Assembly: GCA_902572475.1 (NCBI GenBank)
Contig: CACGGB010000001.1
Location: forward strand, 103,557 to 167,556
From: an uncultured Pelagibacteraceae bacterium
GTDB lineage: Bacteria > Pseudomonadota > Alphaproteobacteria > Pelagibacterales > Pelagibacteraceae
Direction of reading: 5' to 3'
Length of the DNA stretch: 64,000 nt
The notes below the pieces were generated by a model. That model did not search any database. It worked only from the letters and a program-made list of their open reading frames with translations, and was not told where the DNA came from. Positions 33,942-44,642 of this stretch are shown one piece after another (positions within the stretch are counted from its first letter, which is position 1; every line of letters starts with the position of its first letter). The translations under genes and the position numbers were made by a program.

Positions 33942-34892
33942 ATGAATAATAAATCAACAAAACATACAAAAGTGTTAATTCTTGGATCCGGTCCTGCTGG
34001 ATATACAGCAGCTATTTATGCGGCTAGAGCTATGCTTAAACCTATACTTGTTCATGGTTCTCAACCTGGAGGACAATTAACTACAACTACAGATGTGGAG
34101 AATTACCCTGGGTACTCAAAGGTGATTCAAGGACCATGGCTTATGGATGAAATGAAAGGCCAAGCAGAAGCCGTGGGAACAGAGATGATACAAGATCACA
34201 TAAGTAAAGTAGACTTAACAAAAAAACCTTTTACAGCAACAGGTGATAGTGGTCAGGTTTACACTGCAGATAGTTTTATAATTTCAACAGGAGCACAAGC
34301 AAGATGGCTAAATCTAAAATCTGAGCAAGAGTTTAGAGGATTTGGTGTTTCAGCATGTGCTACTTGTGACGGATTTTTCTTTAAAGAAAAAGAAGTAGCT
34401 GTAGTTGGTGGAGGAAACGCTGCTGTTGAGGAAGCAATGTTCCTCACTAAATTTGCTTCGAAGGTTTATTTAATACATAGGAGAAACGAACTTAGGGCAG
34501 AAAAAATGCTTCAAGCAAAATTAAAATCGAATGAGAAAATAGAAATTATTTGGGATACAGTGGTTGAAGATGTTATTGGCACTAAAGAACCGAAAACTGT
34601 TAATGCATTAAAAATTAAAAATGTAAAAGATAATAAAGTTAAAGATCTTAAAGTTGATGGTTTATTTATTGCTATAGGTCATGATCCAGCAACCTCTTTA
34701 TTTAAAGATCAACTTAAAATGGACAAAGAGGGTTATTTAATTACAAAACCTGACTCTACTGAAACGAATATTCCAGGAGTTTTTGCTGCAGGAGATGTAA
34801 AGGATAAAATTTTTAGACAAGCTGTTACCGCTGCTGGAATGGGTTGTATGTCAGCACTTGAAGCTGAAAAATATCTTTCTGAGTCTAATTGA
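33942..34892 (+). CDS. trxB: Thioredoxin reductase
   Basis: ILGSGPAGYTAAIYAARA, CATCDGFF redox motif, VVGGGNAAVEEA, FAAGDVKDKIFRQAVTAAGMGCMSAL. Confidence 0.96.
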   Translation: MNNKSTKHTKVLILGSGPAGYTAAIYAARAMLKPILVHGSQPGGQLTTTTDVENYPGYSKVIQGPWLMDEMKGQAEAVGTEMIQDHISKVDLTKKPFTATGDSGQVYTADSFIISTGAQARWLNLKSEQEFRGFGVSACATCDGFFFKEKEVAVVGGGNAAVEEAMFLTKFASKVYLIHRRNELRAEKMLQAKLKSNEKIEIIWDTVVEDVIGTKEPKTVNALKIKNVKDNKVKDLKVDGLFIAIGHDPATSLFKDQLKMDKEGYLITKPDSTETNIPGVFAAGDVKDKIFRQAVTAAGMGCMSALEAEKYLSESN

Positions 34893-36072
34893 GGCTATCA
34901 CAAAAAGTTTTAATTCTTTTCATTGCTTTTTTCAAATTTTCCATTGAAGTAGCGTAAGAAATCCTAAAGTAACCGTCTAAACCAAAGGCAGAACCTTGAA
35001 CCACAGCCACCTCAGCTTTTTCTAACAGTTTTTCCACAAAATCTTTATCAGTTTTAAGTTTTGTTTTTTTGTTTAGTAATTTTTTACAGTTTGGAAAAAC
35101 ATAAAAAGCTCCTTCAGGACTTAAACAGCTTATACCTTTTATGTTATTTAAACTATCAACAACAAAATTTCTTCTTTCTTTAAAAGAATTTGATCTTTCT
35201 GAAATAAAGTCTTGTGTTCCGTTTAAGGCCTCGACTGCAGCTGCTTGACTTATGGATGTAGGATTGCTAGTTGATTGAGATTGTATTTTAGCCATCGCTT
35301 TAATTATTTCTTTTGGACCTGCAGCATACCCTATTCTCCAGCCAGTCATCGAGTAAGATTTACTCACCCCATTCATGGTTAGAGTTCTGCTTTTTAATTT
35401 TTCAATTTGCGCAATTGTAAAAAATTTAAAACCGTCATAAGTAATATGTTCGTAAATATCATCACTTAAAATATATAAATTTTTATATTTTAATAAAATC
35501 TTCGATAAAGCTATTATCTCATCTTTTGTATAACCAGAACCTGTAGGGTTAGATGGCGAGTTTATAATTATCCACTTTGTTTTCTTTGAAACTGCTTTTG
35601 TTAATTTTTCTGGTGTTAATTTAAAATTATTTTTTTCATCACACTTTATTATTTTGGGTTTTCCCCCAGCTAATAATACAATATCAGGGTAAGAAACCCA
35701 ATAAGGGGCTGGAATAATTACCTCGTCACCTTTATTTATTGTTGCCATAAAAGCATTGTATAAGACTTGCTTTCCACCAGTTCCAACTGAAATTTGATCA
35801 AGCTCGTATGATAAATCATTTTCTCTTGAAAATTTTGCTTGGATAGCTTTTTTTAGAGCTGGAGTTCCATCCACCGCAGTATATTTTGTATCCCCTTTTC
35901 TAATCGCTTCTATTGCTGCTTCTTTAATGTTATCTGGGGTATCAAAATCAGGCTCTCCAGCCCCTAAACCTATAACATCCTTCCCAGCAGCTCTCATTTC
36001 CCTTGCTTTTGAGGTAACCGCTATTGTAGGCGACGGTTTTATACGTTTTAAACTATTGGAAACTATGCTCAT
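34885..36072 (-). CDS. aspC: Aspartate aminotransferase (class I/II PLP)
   Basis: GLGAGEPDFDTPDNIKEAA, INSPSNPTGSGY, NGVSKSYSMTGWRIGYAAGP (PLP Lys). Confidence 0.9.
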   Translation of the reverse strand: MSIVSNSLKRIKPSPTIAVTSKAREMRAAGKDVIGLGAGEPDFDTPDNIKEAAIEAIRKGDTKYTAVDGTPALKKAIQAKFSRENDLSYELDQISVGTGGKQVLYNAFMATINKGDEVIIPAPYWVSYPDIVLLAGGKPKIIKCDEKNNFKLTPEKLTKAVSKKTKWIIINSPSNPTGSGYTKDEIIALSKILLKYKNLYILSDDIYEHITYDGFKFFTIAQIEKLKSRTLTMNGVSKSYSMTGWRIGYAAGPKEIIKAMAKIQSQSTSNPTSISQAAAVEALNGTQDFISERSNSFKERRNFVVDSLNNIKGISCLSPEGAFYVFPNCKKLLNKKTKLKTDKDFVEKLLEKAEVAVVQGSAFGLDGYFRISYATSMENLKKAMKRIKTFCDSLN

Positions 36073-36110
36073 TGAAATTTATAATATAATTAATTTATTA
36101 TTAACACAAA

Positions 36111-38282
36111 ATGCAAAATACTTATCAAGAAAAATTAGCTGATCTAGAAGTTAATAACTCAAAAAAAATTAAGAAGTTAGAGGGAGGTATTAACTTTAAA
36201 ATCAAAAGTGATTTTCAACCTAGCGGTGACCAACCAGAAGCCATAAAGCAAATATTAAAAAACTTAAAAGATAACAAACAAGAACAAGTGCTTTTAGGGG
36301 TCACGGGATCAGGTAAAACGTTTACAATGGCAAAAGTTATTGAAAAGGCTAATAGACCAGCTCTAATTCTAGCACCAAATAAAACTTTAGCTGCTCAATT
36401 GTACGGGGAGTTTAAAAGTTTTTTTCCTGATAATGCTGTAGAATATTTTGTATCATATTACGATTACTATACTCCAGAAGCATACGTTCCGAGGTCTGAT
36501 ACTTATATTGAAAAAGAGGCCTCAATAAATGAGCAAATTGATCGTATGAGACATTCGGCAACGAGATCTTTGTTGGAAAGAGATGATGTGATTATTGTCG
36601 CGAGTGTATCATGTATTTATGGTTTAGGTTCTGTGGAGGCATACTCGAAAATGACTATTACTTTAAAGAAAAATTATGAGTACGAGCGAGACGATTTAAT
36701 TAGAGCGTTTATAAACTTACAGTACAAAAGAAATGATCAAAATTTTTTTAGGGGGACTTTTAGGGTAAGAGGAGAAAATTTAGAGATTTTTCCATCACAC
36801 TTAGAAGATAGAGCTTGGAGAATAAGTTTTAATTTAAATAAATTGGAAAAAATTGAGGAATTTGACCCACTTACTGGAGATAAGACAAATGATTACTCAA
36901 TAATTAAAATTTATGCTAATAGTCATTATATAACTCCTAAGCCTACTATCGAGCAAGCAATCAGGCAAATTAAATCTGAGTTAACTGAGACTTTAAAAAA
37001 ACATAGAGAAAATAATAAACTTTTAGAGGAACAAAGATTAAGAGAACGAACTAAGTTTGATCTAGAAATGATTGAAGCTACCGGAACTTGTGCAGGGATA
37101 GAAAATTATTCAAGATTTTTATCAGGAAGAAAAGCTGGTGAACCTCCTCCTACCCTATTTGAGTATTTTCCAGATAATGCAATTATATTTGTAGACGAAA
37201 GCCACGTAACAGTCCCACAATTAAATGGAATGTATAAAGGTGACCGTACAAGAAAAAGTACGTTAGCCGAATACGGATTTAGACTACCTTCATGTATGGA
37301 TAATAGACCTTTGAAATTTGAAGAGTGGGATTTAATGAGAACACAAACTGTTTTTGTTTCTGCTACCCCGGGACCTTGGGAACTAAAACAAACAAGCAAT
37401 AAATATATTGACCAAATCATTAGGCCAACGGGTTTAATAGACCCACCGGTTGAAATAAGGCCAGCCAAAACTCAAGTTGATGATCTTATGCACGAGGCAA
37501 AAGAGATTGTAAAAAAAGGATATAGAGTTCTTGCTACAACTTTGACAAAAAAAATGGCTGAAGATCTTACTGAATACCTTCACGAAAATGGTCTTAAAGT
37601 AAGATATATGCACTCTGACATTGATACTCTTGAAAGAATTGAGATCATAAGAGATTTGAGAATGGGGGTGTTTGATATTCTTGTGGGAATTAATTTGTTG
37701 AGAGAGGGATTAGATATTCCCGAATGTGCTTTAGTAGCAATTTTAGATGCTGATAAAGAGGGATTTTTAAGATCTGAAACTTCTTTAATTCAAACAATTG
37801 GAAGAGCAGCGCGAAATGTTGATGGTAAAGTAATTTTATATGCTGATAAAGTCACGAAGAGCATTGAAAATGCAATTAAGGAAACAGACAGAAGGAGAGA
37901 TAAACAATTAAAATATAATAAGAAAAATGGAATAACTGCTGAGTCAGTAAAAAAAGAGATAAGTGATATTTTAGAGTCTGTTTATGAAAAAGATTACGTA
38001 AAAATCAGTGAAGGCTCAAACGTTGGTGGAAACTTAAAAAAACATCTTAAAGCTTTAAACAGAAAAATGAAGGAAGCTGCATCTAATTTAGAATTTGAAG
38101 AGGCTGCTAAACTAAGAGATGAAATGAGAAAATTAGAAGCTAGTGAACTTGAAATAACTTTGAATCCTAAAATATCACAATATAATTTGAAAAGTAAAGT
38201 TTATCCAAAAGGAAGATCGACTATGGGTATGCCTGGCACAAAACCAAGAAAAGCGATAAAAAAATGGAAGCCAAAAAAATAA
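36111..38282 (+). CDS. uvrB: Excinuclease ABC subunit B
   Basis: [33 protein letters not shown]-terminal UVR motif. Confidence 0.98.
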   Translation: MQNTYQEKLADLEVNNSKKIKKLEGGINFKIKSDFQPSGDQPEAIKQILKNLKDNKQEQVLLGVTGSGKTFTMAKVIEKANRPALILAPNKTLAAQLYGEFKSFFPDNAVEYFVSYYDYYTPEAYVPRSDTYIEKEASINEQIDRMRHSATRSLLERDDVIIVASVSCIYGLGSVEAYSKMTITLKKNYEYERDDLIRAFINLQYKRNDQNFFRGTFRVRGENLEIFPSHLEDRAWRISFNLNKLEKIEEFDPLTGDKTNDYSIIKIYANSHYITPKPTIEQAIRQIKSELTETLKKHRENNKLLEEQRLRERTKFDLEMIEATGTCAGIENYSRFLSGRKAGEPPPTLFEYFPDNAIIFVDESHVTVPQLNGMYKGDRTRKSTLAEYGFRLPSCMDNRPLKFEEWDLMRTQTVFVSATPGPWELKQTSNKYIDQIIRPTGLIDPPVEIRPAKTQVDDLMHEAKEIVKKGYRVLATTLTKKMAEDLTEYLHENGLKVRYMHSDIDTLERIEIIRDLRMGVFDILVGINLLREGLDIPECALVAILDADKEGFLRSETSLIQTIGRAARNVDGKVILYADKVTKSIENAIKETDRRRDKQLKYNKKNGITAESVKKEISDILESVYEKDYVKISEGSNVGGNLKKHLKALNRKMKEAASNLEFEEAAKLRDEMRKLEASELEITLNPKISQYNLKSKVYPKGRSTMGMPGTKPRKAIKKWKPKK

Positions 38283-39019
38283 TCATCACTGGTGGAGCTA
38301 CTAGAATAGGGTCTGCAATCGCTAAAAGTTTAGTTAGCTTTGAAACAAAAATAGGTATTCACTTTAACAAATCTAAAAGTAGCGCTTTAAAATTAAAAAA
38401 AGAACTTGAGGTACTTGGGGCTGAAGCATACTTATTTAAAGCTGATTTAAATAATCTTAAACAAACAGAAACTTTAATAAAAAAAGCTTATAAAACTCTA
38501 AAAGGATTAGATTGTTTAATTAATAATGCATCTATTTTTGAAAACGATAATCTTGAAAATTTTTCTGAAAAATCTTTTACAAAACATATGAATGTCAATT
38601 TAAAAGCACCAGCAATCATGACGCAAAATTTTAAAAGACTTATTAAAAACAAAGAGGGATGTATCATTAATATTATTGATCAAAGAGTTGAAAAATTAAC
38701 CCCTTTTTTTTTCTCTTACACTTTAAGTAAATCTTCGTTGGCAACTTTTACAAAAACATCAGCTATGAAATTAGCGCCCAACATAAGAGTGAATGGTATT
38801 TCACCCGGACCAACATTGAAAAACAAAAGACAATCTGAAAGGCATTTCAATAAACAATGGAAATCCACGCTCTTAAAAAAAAAAGTAGATTTAGAAAACA
38901 TATGTAATGGAGTAAAGTTTCTTATTGATAATAAAAATATAACAGGAGAGATAATTAATGTTGATAGCGGGCAAAGATTAGCATGGCAAACACCAGATAT
39001 TATTAATACAAAAGAATGA
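38264..39019 (+). CDS. PTR1/FolM-like short-chain dehydrogenase (putative pteridine/dihydrofolate reductase)
   Basis: TGGATRIG (TGX3RXG), [24 protein letters not shown] (D..YxxxK), [18 protein letters not shown]; overlaps folB. Confidence 0.78.
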   Translation: MEAKKIIITGGATRIGSAIAKSLVSFETKIGIHFNKSKSSALKLKKELEVLGAEAYLFKADLNNLKQTETLIKKAYKTLKGLDCLINNASIFENDNLENFSEKSFTKHMNVNLKAPAIMTQNFKRLIKNKEGCIINIIDQRVEKLTPFFFSYTLSKSSLATFTKTSAMKLAPNIRVNGISPGPTLKNKRQSERHFNKQWKSTLLKKKVDLENICNGVKFLIDNKNITGEIINVDSGQRLAWQTPDIINTKE

Positions 39020-39411
39020 AAATAATTAAATTTAAGAAAAAAGAAAAATTTAAATATAAAAGAAAAGTAATTATAAAAGATCTAATCTTAAATATTTCTG
39101 TAGGAATACACAATTTTGAAAAAAAAGAGAGACAAAGAGTAAAATTTAATATTGAAATTTTGACAAACCCATATGTGACACCAAATAACAAAGATTTGAA
39201 TTCAATACTTAATTATGAGGAGATTGTTAGTAAAATTGAGAAAATTGCTTTTCTGAAACATCACGAGTTACTTGAAGACTTAGCAGAAAATATTTTTAAT
39301 ATGATATTTAGAAATAAACTTGTAAAAAAAATTAATCTTAAGATAGAAAAGTTAGATATCTTAAAGAAAACCAAATCTGTTGGCATTGAGGTATCAAAAT
39401 CAAAAGTATGA
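39016..39411 (+). CDS. folB: Dihydroneopterin aldolase
   Basis: [48 protein letters not shown]. Confidence 0.8.
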   Translation: MKIIKFKKKEKFKYKRKVIIKDLILNISVGIHNFEKKERQRVKFNIEILTNPYVTPNNKDLNSILNYEEIVSKIEKIAFLKHHELLEDLAENIFNMIFRNKLVKKINLKIEKLDILKKTKSVGIEVSKSKV

Positions 39412-41246
39412 TTAATAGTTTAGAGTCAGGAAAAAAAGTAATAAAAGAAAAAATACCGCTAATACCAAAAAACCCCGGTGTTTACAAAATGATTAGTTCC
39501 ACCGGTGAAATTCTATATATTGGAAAAGCTAAAAATATCCCAAATAGGCTCAAGAGTTATGTCACTGAGTCTAATCTTCCTATTAGAACTGAGAGAATGC
39601 TTTCACTTACGCATAATCTTGAAACTACTACTACAAGTAATGAAAGTGAGGCTCTACTATTGGAAGCAAATTTAATAAAAAAACATAAACCTCGATACAA
39701 CATACTTTTGCGAGATGACAAATCTTTTCCTTATATTTACATTGGTAATAAAGATAAGTGGCCACAACTTACAAAGTTAAGAGGAAAAAAATCAAAAACA
39801 GGATATTATTTTGGTCCATTCGCATCAATTGGTTCTGCTAATTGGACAATAAAAATTTTACAAAAAATTTTTCTATTGAGAGTCTGTGATGACACTGTTT
39901 TCAAAAATAGAGAGAGACCATGTATATTATACCAAATTAAAAGATGCTCTGCTCCTTGTGTTGGACACATAAATGAAAAAGAATACGAGTCAACAGTTGC
40001 AGACGCTATTGATTTTATTTCGGGTAAATCTAGGAGAATTCAGAAAAATTTATCCAAAGAAATGGAAAAAGCTAGTAAACAATTGGATTATGAGAAAGCA
40101 GCAATAGCTAGAGATAGAATAAAAGCATTAACTCAAATACAAACCTCTCAAAAAATAAATCAAACAAATTTAACAGAAGCTGATGTTGTCAGTATATATA
40201 AAGAGACAGGAAAAACATGTGTACAAGTGTTTTTTTTCAGGTCAAAACAAAACTGGGGTAATCAGGCTTTCTATCCAAAACATGATCCAGATGACAGTGT
40301 AGAAGATATAATAAGTTCTTTTATATCTCAATTTTATGAAAACAAAACTATTCCTAGGCTGATTTTAACTAACTGTGAAGTCAAAGATAAAAAGCTTATT
40401 GAAAAAACATTCTCTGAGAAGGACGAAAAAGATATTATTATTAAGCTAGCAAAAAGTAAAAATGAGATAAGTATTTCTAGTCTTGCAGAGAAAAATGCAA
40501 AACAATCTTTAAAACAAAAACTCGTACAATCTGATACTAACAATAATCTCATCGAAGAATTAGCATCTAAATTTAATATAAATAACAATATAGAATTGAT
40601 AGAAGTTTATGATAATAGCCACATTCAGGGAACTGACTCTGTCGGATCATTAATTTGTTTCAGTAATGAAGGTTTTGTTAAGAAAAGATACAGGAAATTC
40701 AATATTAAAGATGAAAAAGTAAAAAATGATGACTATGGTATGATGAAAGAAGTTTTATTTAGAAGATTTTCTAAAGCTATCAAAGAAAAATCTGGTTCTT
40801 TGTCACTGCCAGATTTAATAATAATTGACGGTGGAAAAGGACAATATTCTGTATCTAGAGAGGTTCTTAATGAACTAGGATTACATGATTTACCAATTTT
40901 AGCAGTAGCCAAAGGTAAAAGAAGAAATGCTGGGGAGGAAAAAATCTATTACAAAAATAAAGAGCATATTTTACAAAAAAATGATCCACTATTATTTTTT
41001 ATTCAAAGACTAAGGGATGAAGCTCACAGATTTGCAATTAGCACTCATAGAGCTAAAAGAAAGAAAAACCTTAGTAAGTCTTTACTAGACCAAATTCAAG
41101 GAATAGGAAAACAAAGAAAAAGAGCATTACTTAATCATTTTGGGTCTGCACGAGCAGTAGAATCAGCAAGTTTTGATGATTTAAAATCAGTCGATGGAAT
41201 AGAAGACAATATTGCAAAGAAAATATATGATTATTTCCACGAATAA
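39408..41246 (+). CDS. uvrC: Excinuclease ABC subunit C
   Basis: GIY-YIG domain [34 protein letters not shown]-terminal HhH. Confidence 0.97.
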   Translation: MINSLESGKKVIKEKIPLIPKNPGVYKMISSTGEILYIGKAKNIPNRLKSYVTESNLPIRTERMLSLTHNLETTTTSNESEALLLEANLIKKHKPRYNILLRDDKSFPYIYIGNKDKWPQLTKLRGKKSKTGYYFGPFASIGSANWTIKILQKIFLLRVCDDTVFKNRERPCILYQIKRCSAPCVGHINEKEYESTVADAIDFISGKSRRIQKNLSKEMEKASKQLDYEKAAIARDRIKALTQIQTSQKINQTNLTEADVVSIYKETGKTCVQVFFFRSKQNWGNQAFYPKHDPDDSVEDIISSFISQFYENKTIPRLILTNCEVKDKKLIEKTFSEKDEKDIIIKLAKSKNEISISSLAEKNAKQSLKQKLVQSDTNNNLIEELASKFNINNNIELIEVYDNSHIQGTDSVGSLICFSNEGFVKKRYRKFNIKDEKVKNDDYGMMKEVLFRRFSKAIKEKSGSLSLPDLIIIDGGKGQYSVSREVLNELGLHDLPILAVAKGKRRNAGEEKIYYKNKEHILQKNDPLLFFIQRLRDEAHRFAISTHRAKRKKNLSKSLLDQIQGIGKQRKRALLNHFGSARAVESASFDDLKSVDGIEDNIAKKIYDYFHE

Positions 41247-41831
41247 ATGATATTAAAAATACCAAATATTTTAACCATTGGTCGAATAATCATTGTACCA
41301 ATATTTGTTTTCACTTTTTTTATTCCAGGTTTGTTTGGGGATTTAATACCTTTCTTTTTATTTGTTTTAGCAAGTTTTACTGATTATTTAGATGGCTTGT
41401 TAGCAAGGTTATTTAAAGAGGAGTCAAAACTTGGAGAACTTTTAGATCCAATAGCAGACAAGATCTTAGTTGCAGCAGCCTTAATTTTACTTGTGATGAA
41501 TGGAACAATTAAAAATTATGAGGTAATAGCAGCAATTATAATACTAACCAGAGAAATTCTTATATCTGGTTTAAGGGAATTTTTGGCAAAGGGAAAAATA
41601 ACGATGCAAGTAACTAGTTTGTCAAAATTAAAAACATTTATTCAAATGACTTCAATTGCAATACTCTTGACAGGTGAAAGTGGAAACAAAATCTTTAATT
41701 TCCAAGATTATAATGCTCAAACAGTCGGAATTATACTCTTGTGGCTATCATCTTTTCTCACACTGTACACTGGTTATGATTATATAAGAAAGGGAATTGA
41801 TCACGCAATTAATGAAGATACAAAAAACTAA
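41247..41831 (+). CDS. pgsA: CDP-diacylglycerol--glycerol-3-phosphate 3-phosphatidyltransferase
   Basis: CDP-alcohol phosphotransferase motif DYLDGLLARLFKEESKLGELLDPIADK. Confidence 0.93.
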   Translation: MILKIPNILTIGRIIIVPIFVFTFFIPGLFGDLIPFFLFVLASFTDYLDGLLARLFKEESKLGELLDPIADKILVAAALILLVMNGTIKNYEVIAAIIILTREILISGLREFLAKGKITMQVTSLSKLKTFIQMTSIAILLTGESGNKIFNFQDYNAQTVGIILLWLSSFLTLYTGYDYIRKGIDHAINEDTKN

Positions 41832-41833
41832 AA

Positions 41834-42577
41834 ATGAGTCTAACTGAAAAAAATATAAGAGAAAAAATTTTTCACAATGATCTACAATCAAAGCCTAAAG
41901 GTAGATTTGAAAATATTTTTTATAAAGCTCTATACAATTTAACAGAGGATTTTTTTACTAAATTAAAAATTTTTTCGAAAAATGCTAAAATTCTTGACTA
42001 TGGTTGTGGTACTGGAAGCTCTTTAAAAAAGGTAATTGAGTTTGAACCAAAAAAAATTGTAGGTATTGATATTTCTGATGTTTCAATTGAAAAGGCTCGC
42101 AGTAATATTGGAAGTCATAAAAACAATTTGGAATTAATAGTAGATAATTGTGAAAAAACAAAATTCGGTGACAATGAATTTGATCTAGTTTACGGCACTG
42201 GAATTTTACATCACCTACAGATAAATCAATGTTTAATTGAAATATCTAGGGTATTAAAACCAGGTGGAAGGTTATTATTTATTGAACCATTAGGCACGAA
42301 TCCCTTTATTAATTTTTATAGGTACCTTACTCCTAGTTCAAGATCTAAAGACGAACATCCACTTCTAAAAGAAGATTTTGATAACATAAATAGAAAATTT
42401 TCTAAAATGGAAATTAAATACTACGGTTTTTTTACACTCGTTTTTTTTCCTTTTTACAAAAATCCAAAAAACTCTAAATTTTTTAAAATTCTTAAAGACT
42501 TGGATCAATATTTTTTTAAATTTAGAATATTTAGAAAGCTAGCTTGGTCTGTTTTAATAATTGCTGAAAAAGGCTAA
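41834..42577 (+). CDS. Class I SAM-dependent methyltransferase, substrate unknown
   Basis: ILDYGCGTGSSLKKV, DLVYGTGILHHL, LKPGGRLLFIEPLG. Confidence 0.85.
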   Translation: MSLTEKNIREKIFHNDLQSKPKGRFENIFYKALYNLTEDFFTKLKIFSKNAKILDYGCGTGSSLKKVIEFEPKKIVGIDISDVSIEKARSNIGSHKNNLELIVDNCEKTKFGDNEFDLVYGTGILHHLQINQCLIEISRVLKPGGRLLFIEPLGTNPFINFYRYLTPSSRSKDEHPLLKEDFDNINRKFSKMEIKYYGFFTLVFFPFYKNPKNSKFFKILKDLDQYFFKFRIFRKLAWSVLIIAEKG

Positions 42578-43461
42578 GCGGCAGTATCTTTTCTTACAAG
42601 ACTTTGGTAGGAGTCATTTAAATCTGAAATAACATTACACACTTTAAATTCGTAATCATTTATTTGTGAAACTGGAGTAACCTCTGCAGCAGTTCCTGTT
42701 AAAAAACAACCTACAAAATTTTTCATTTCTTCAGGTTTTATTTTTCTTTCAACTACTTTTATTCCTTTTGCTTTGGCAATTTTTATTACTTCACGCCTTG
42801 TAATTCCATCTAAGAAAGAATCTGGAATTGGAGTATGTAATTCTCCGGACTCACTTTTAAAAAATACATTCGCCCCCGTTGCCTCAGCAATATTTCCATC
42901 ATGATCAAGCATCAAGGAGTCTGTAAATCCTTGCGCCTCTGCCTCATGTTTAGATAATGTACATATCATGTACAACCCTGCAGCTTTAGTATCCCAAGGA
43001 ATTGTATTAGGAGCAGGTCTCCTCCAGCTTGAAATATTTAATTTAATCCCGTTTAGTTTTAGTTTTGGATCAAAATAAGATCCCCATTCCCAAGTGGCAA
43101 TAGCAACATGAATTTTATTTTTTTGTGCAGAGATAGCCATCATTTCACTTCCTCTCCAAATTAAAGGTCTGACATACCCATTTTTGACTTTTTGAACATT
43201 AATAATATTTTTACAGGCGTCATTAATTTCTTTTTGAGAGTAAGGAACTTTTATTCCCATTCTTTTTGCTGAATAAAAAAGTCTTTCAGTGTGCTCTTCT
43301 AACCTAAATATTTCTCCATCGTAAACTCTTTCTCCTTCAAAAACGCAACTAGCGTAATGCAGACCATGATTCAAAATGTGGATATTTGCATCCTTCCAGT
43401 CGACGGTATTACCGTTGAACCAAATTTTTCCTGATCTCTTGTCGTAAGGTATACTTTCCAT
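42574..43461 (-). CDS. ilvE: Branched-chain amino acid aminotransferase
   Basis: GLHYASCVFEGERVYDG, GYVRPLIWRG, GNIAEATGANVFF, GITRREVI. Confidence 0.93.
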   Translation of the reverse strand: MESIPYDKRSGKIWFNGNTVDWKDANIHILNHGLHYASCVFEGERVYDGEIFRLEEHTERLFYSAKRMGIKVPYSQKEINDACKNIINVQKVKNGYVRPLIWRGSEMMAISAQKNKIHVAIATWEWGSYFDPKLKLNGIKLNISSWRRPAPNTIPWDTKAAGLYMICTLSKHEAEAQGFTDSLMLDHDGNIAEATGANVFFKSESGELHTPIPDSFLDGITRREVIKIAKAKGIKVVERKIKPEEMKNFVGCFLTGTAAEVTPVSQINDYEFKVCNVISDLNDSYQSLVRKDTAA

Positions 43462-43537
43462 TTGATGTAAATATATAGATTTTTTATTTTTAAAAAAGTA
43501 TATTCCTATTTAGGATAAGTCAATATAACTTACCATT

Positions 43538-43978
43538 ATGAAAGATTTACTTTATCTCAAAGATGAACAAATTAAAGAGTTTATACAGCTTCTCTATTAT
43601 GCTTATAGAGAAAGCTTCTCTGATCCGAAGGAAATTTTATCAAAGAAATTTTTTGGGCCTGCTCACTTGCGGGCTTTAAATCTAATAGAGCAAAATCCAG
43701 GAATAAATTTAGGAGAATTAATATTTAGATTAAAAATTACAAAGCAAAGTTTGAATAGAGTTTTAAGAGATTTATTAAAATCGAAAATGATTAAACAAAT
43801 TCAAGATGAAGAAGATACAAGAAAAAAAAATTTGTTTTTAGATAAAGAGGGAAAAATTTTCTTTGAAGAGGTTTATAATTCTCAAAAAAAAAGAATTTTT
43901 AACGCTCTCAAAAACTCGAGTTCTGACTCTGTAATAAAATTTAAAAATGTATTAAAAAAAATTATAAATGGAAAATAA
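43538..43978 (+). CDS. MarR-family regulator, PetP-like
   Basis: wHTH: PAHLRALNLIEQNPGINLGELIFRLKITKQSLNRVLRDLLKSKMI; next to PetR-like regulator. Confidence 0.8.
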   Translation: MKDLLYLKDEQIKEFIQLLYYAYRESFSDPKEILSKKFFGPAHLRALNLIEQNPGINLGELIFRLKITKQSLNRVLRDLLKSKMIKQIQDEEDTRKKNLFLDKEGKIFFEEVYNSQKKRIFNALKNSSSDSVIKFKNVLKKIINGK

Positions 43979-44642
43979 TAATTTACATATCTTAGTTGTT
44001 GATGATGATGATCGAATTAGATCTTTATTAAAAGATTACTTATCTGCTAATAGTTATTTTGTATCAACAGCAGAAAATGCGGATGAAGCAAAAACCAAAA
44101 TTAATTACTTTAAATTTGATATTATTATCTTAGATGTAATGATGCCCGGTCAGAGTGGTTACGACCTTACAAAAGAAATTAAAAAGAGTTTAAATATACC
44201 TATCATACTCCTTACTGCTAAAAGTGAGGTTGAAAATAGAATTTTAGGTCTTGAACTAGGTGCTGATGATTATATAGGAAAGCCGTTTGAACCAAAAGAG
44301 TTGTTACTTAGAATAAAAAATATCATAAAATCTAAAAATAAAATAGATTTAAATATAAAACATTTTATTGGATCCGCAGAAATAGATTTAAATAAAATGA
44401 TAATTAATTTAGACGGAGTTCCTAAGAGAATTAATCCTACAGAAAAAAAAGTTCTTTTAGAGATGTTGGCTAATCCAGGAAAAACATTTTCTAGAGAGGA
44501 TATGGGAAGAATTTCAGGTATTAATCAAGAAAGATCAGTTGATGTAATGATTACAAGATTAAGACAAAAAATTGAAAAGAGTCCAAAAAAACCTAAATAT
44601 TTACAAACAATAAGAGGATCAGGTTATGTTCTCTGGATTTAA
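43968..44642 (+). CDS. OmpR-family response regulator, PetR-like
   Basis: LVVDDDDRIRSLL, IILDVMMPGQSGYDL, GADDYIGKPFEPKELLLR, C-terminal wHTH with RGSGYVL. Confidence 0.9.
   Translation: MENNNLHILVVDDDDRIRSLLKDYLSANSYFVSTAENADEAKTKINYFKFDIIILDVMMPGQSGYDLTKEIKKSLNIPIILLTAKSEVENRILGLELGADDYIGKPFEPKELLLRIKNIIKSKNKIDLNIKHFIGSAEIDLNKMIINLDGVPKRINPTEKKVLLEMLANPGKTFSREDMGRISGINQERSVDVMITRLRQKIEKSPKKPKYLQTIRGSGYVLWI

Noticed and set aside
37106-37468. 120-aa minus ORF
   Set aside because: Antisense within uvrB, whose reading frame is fully conserved.
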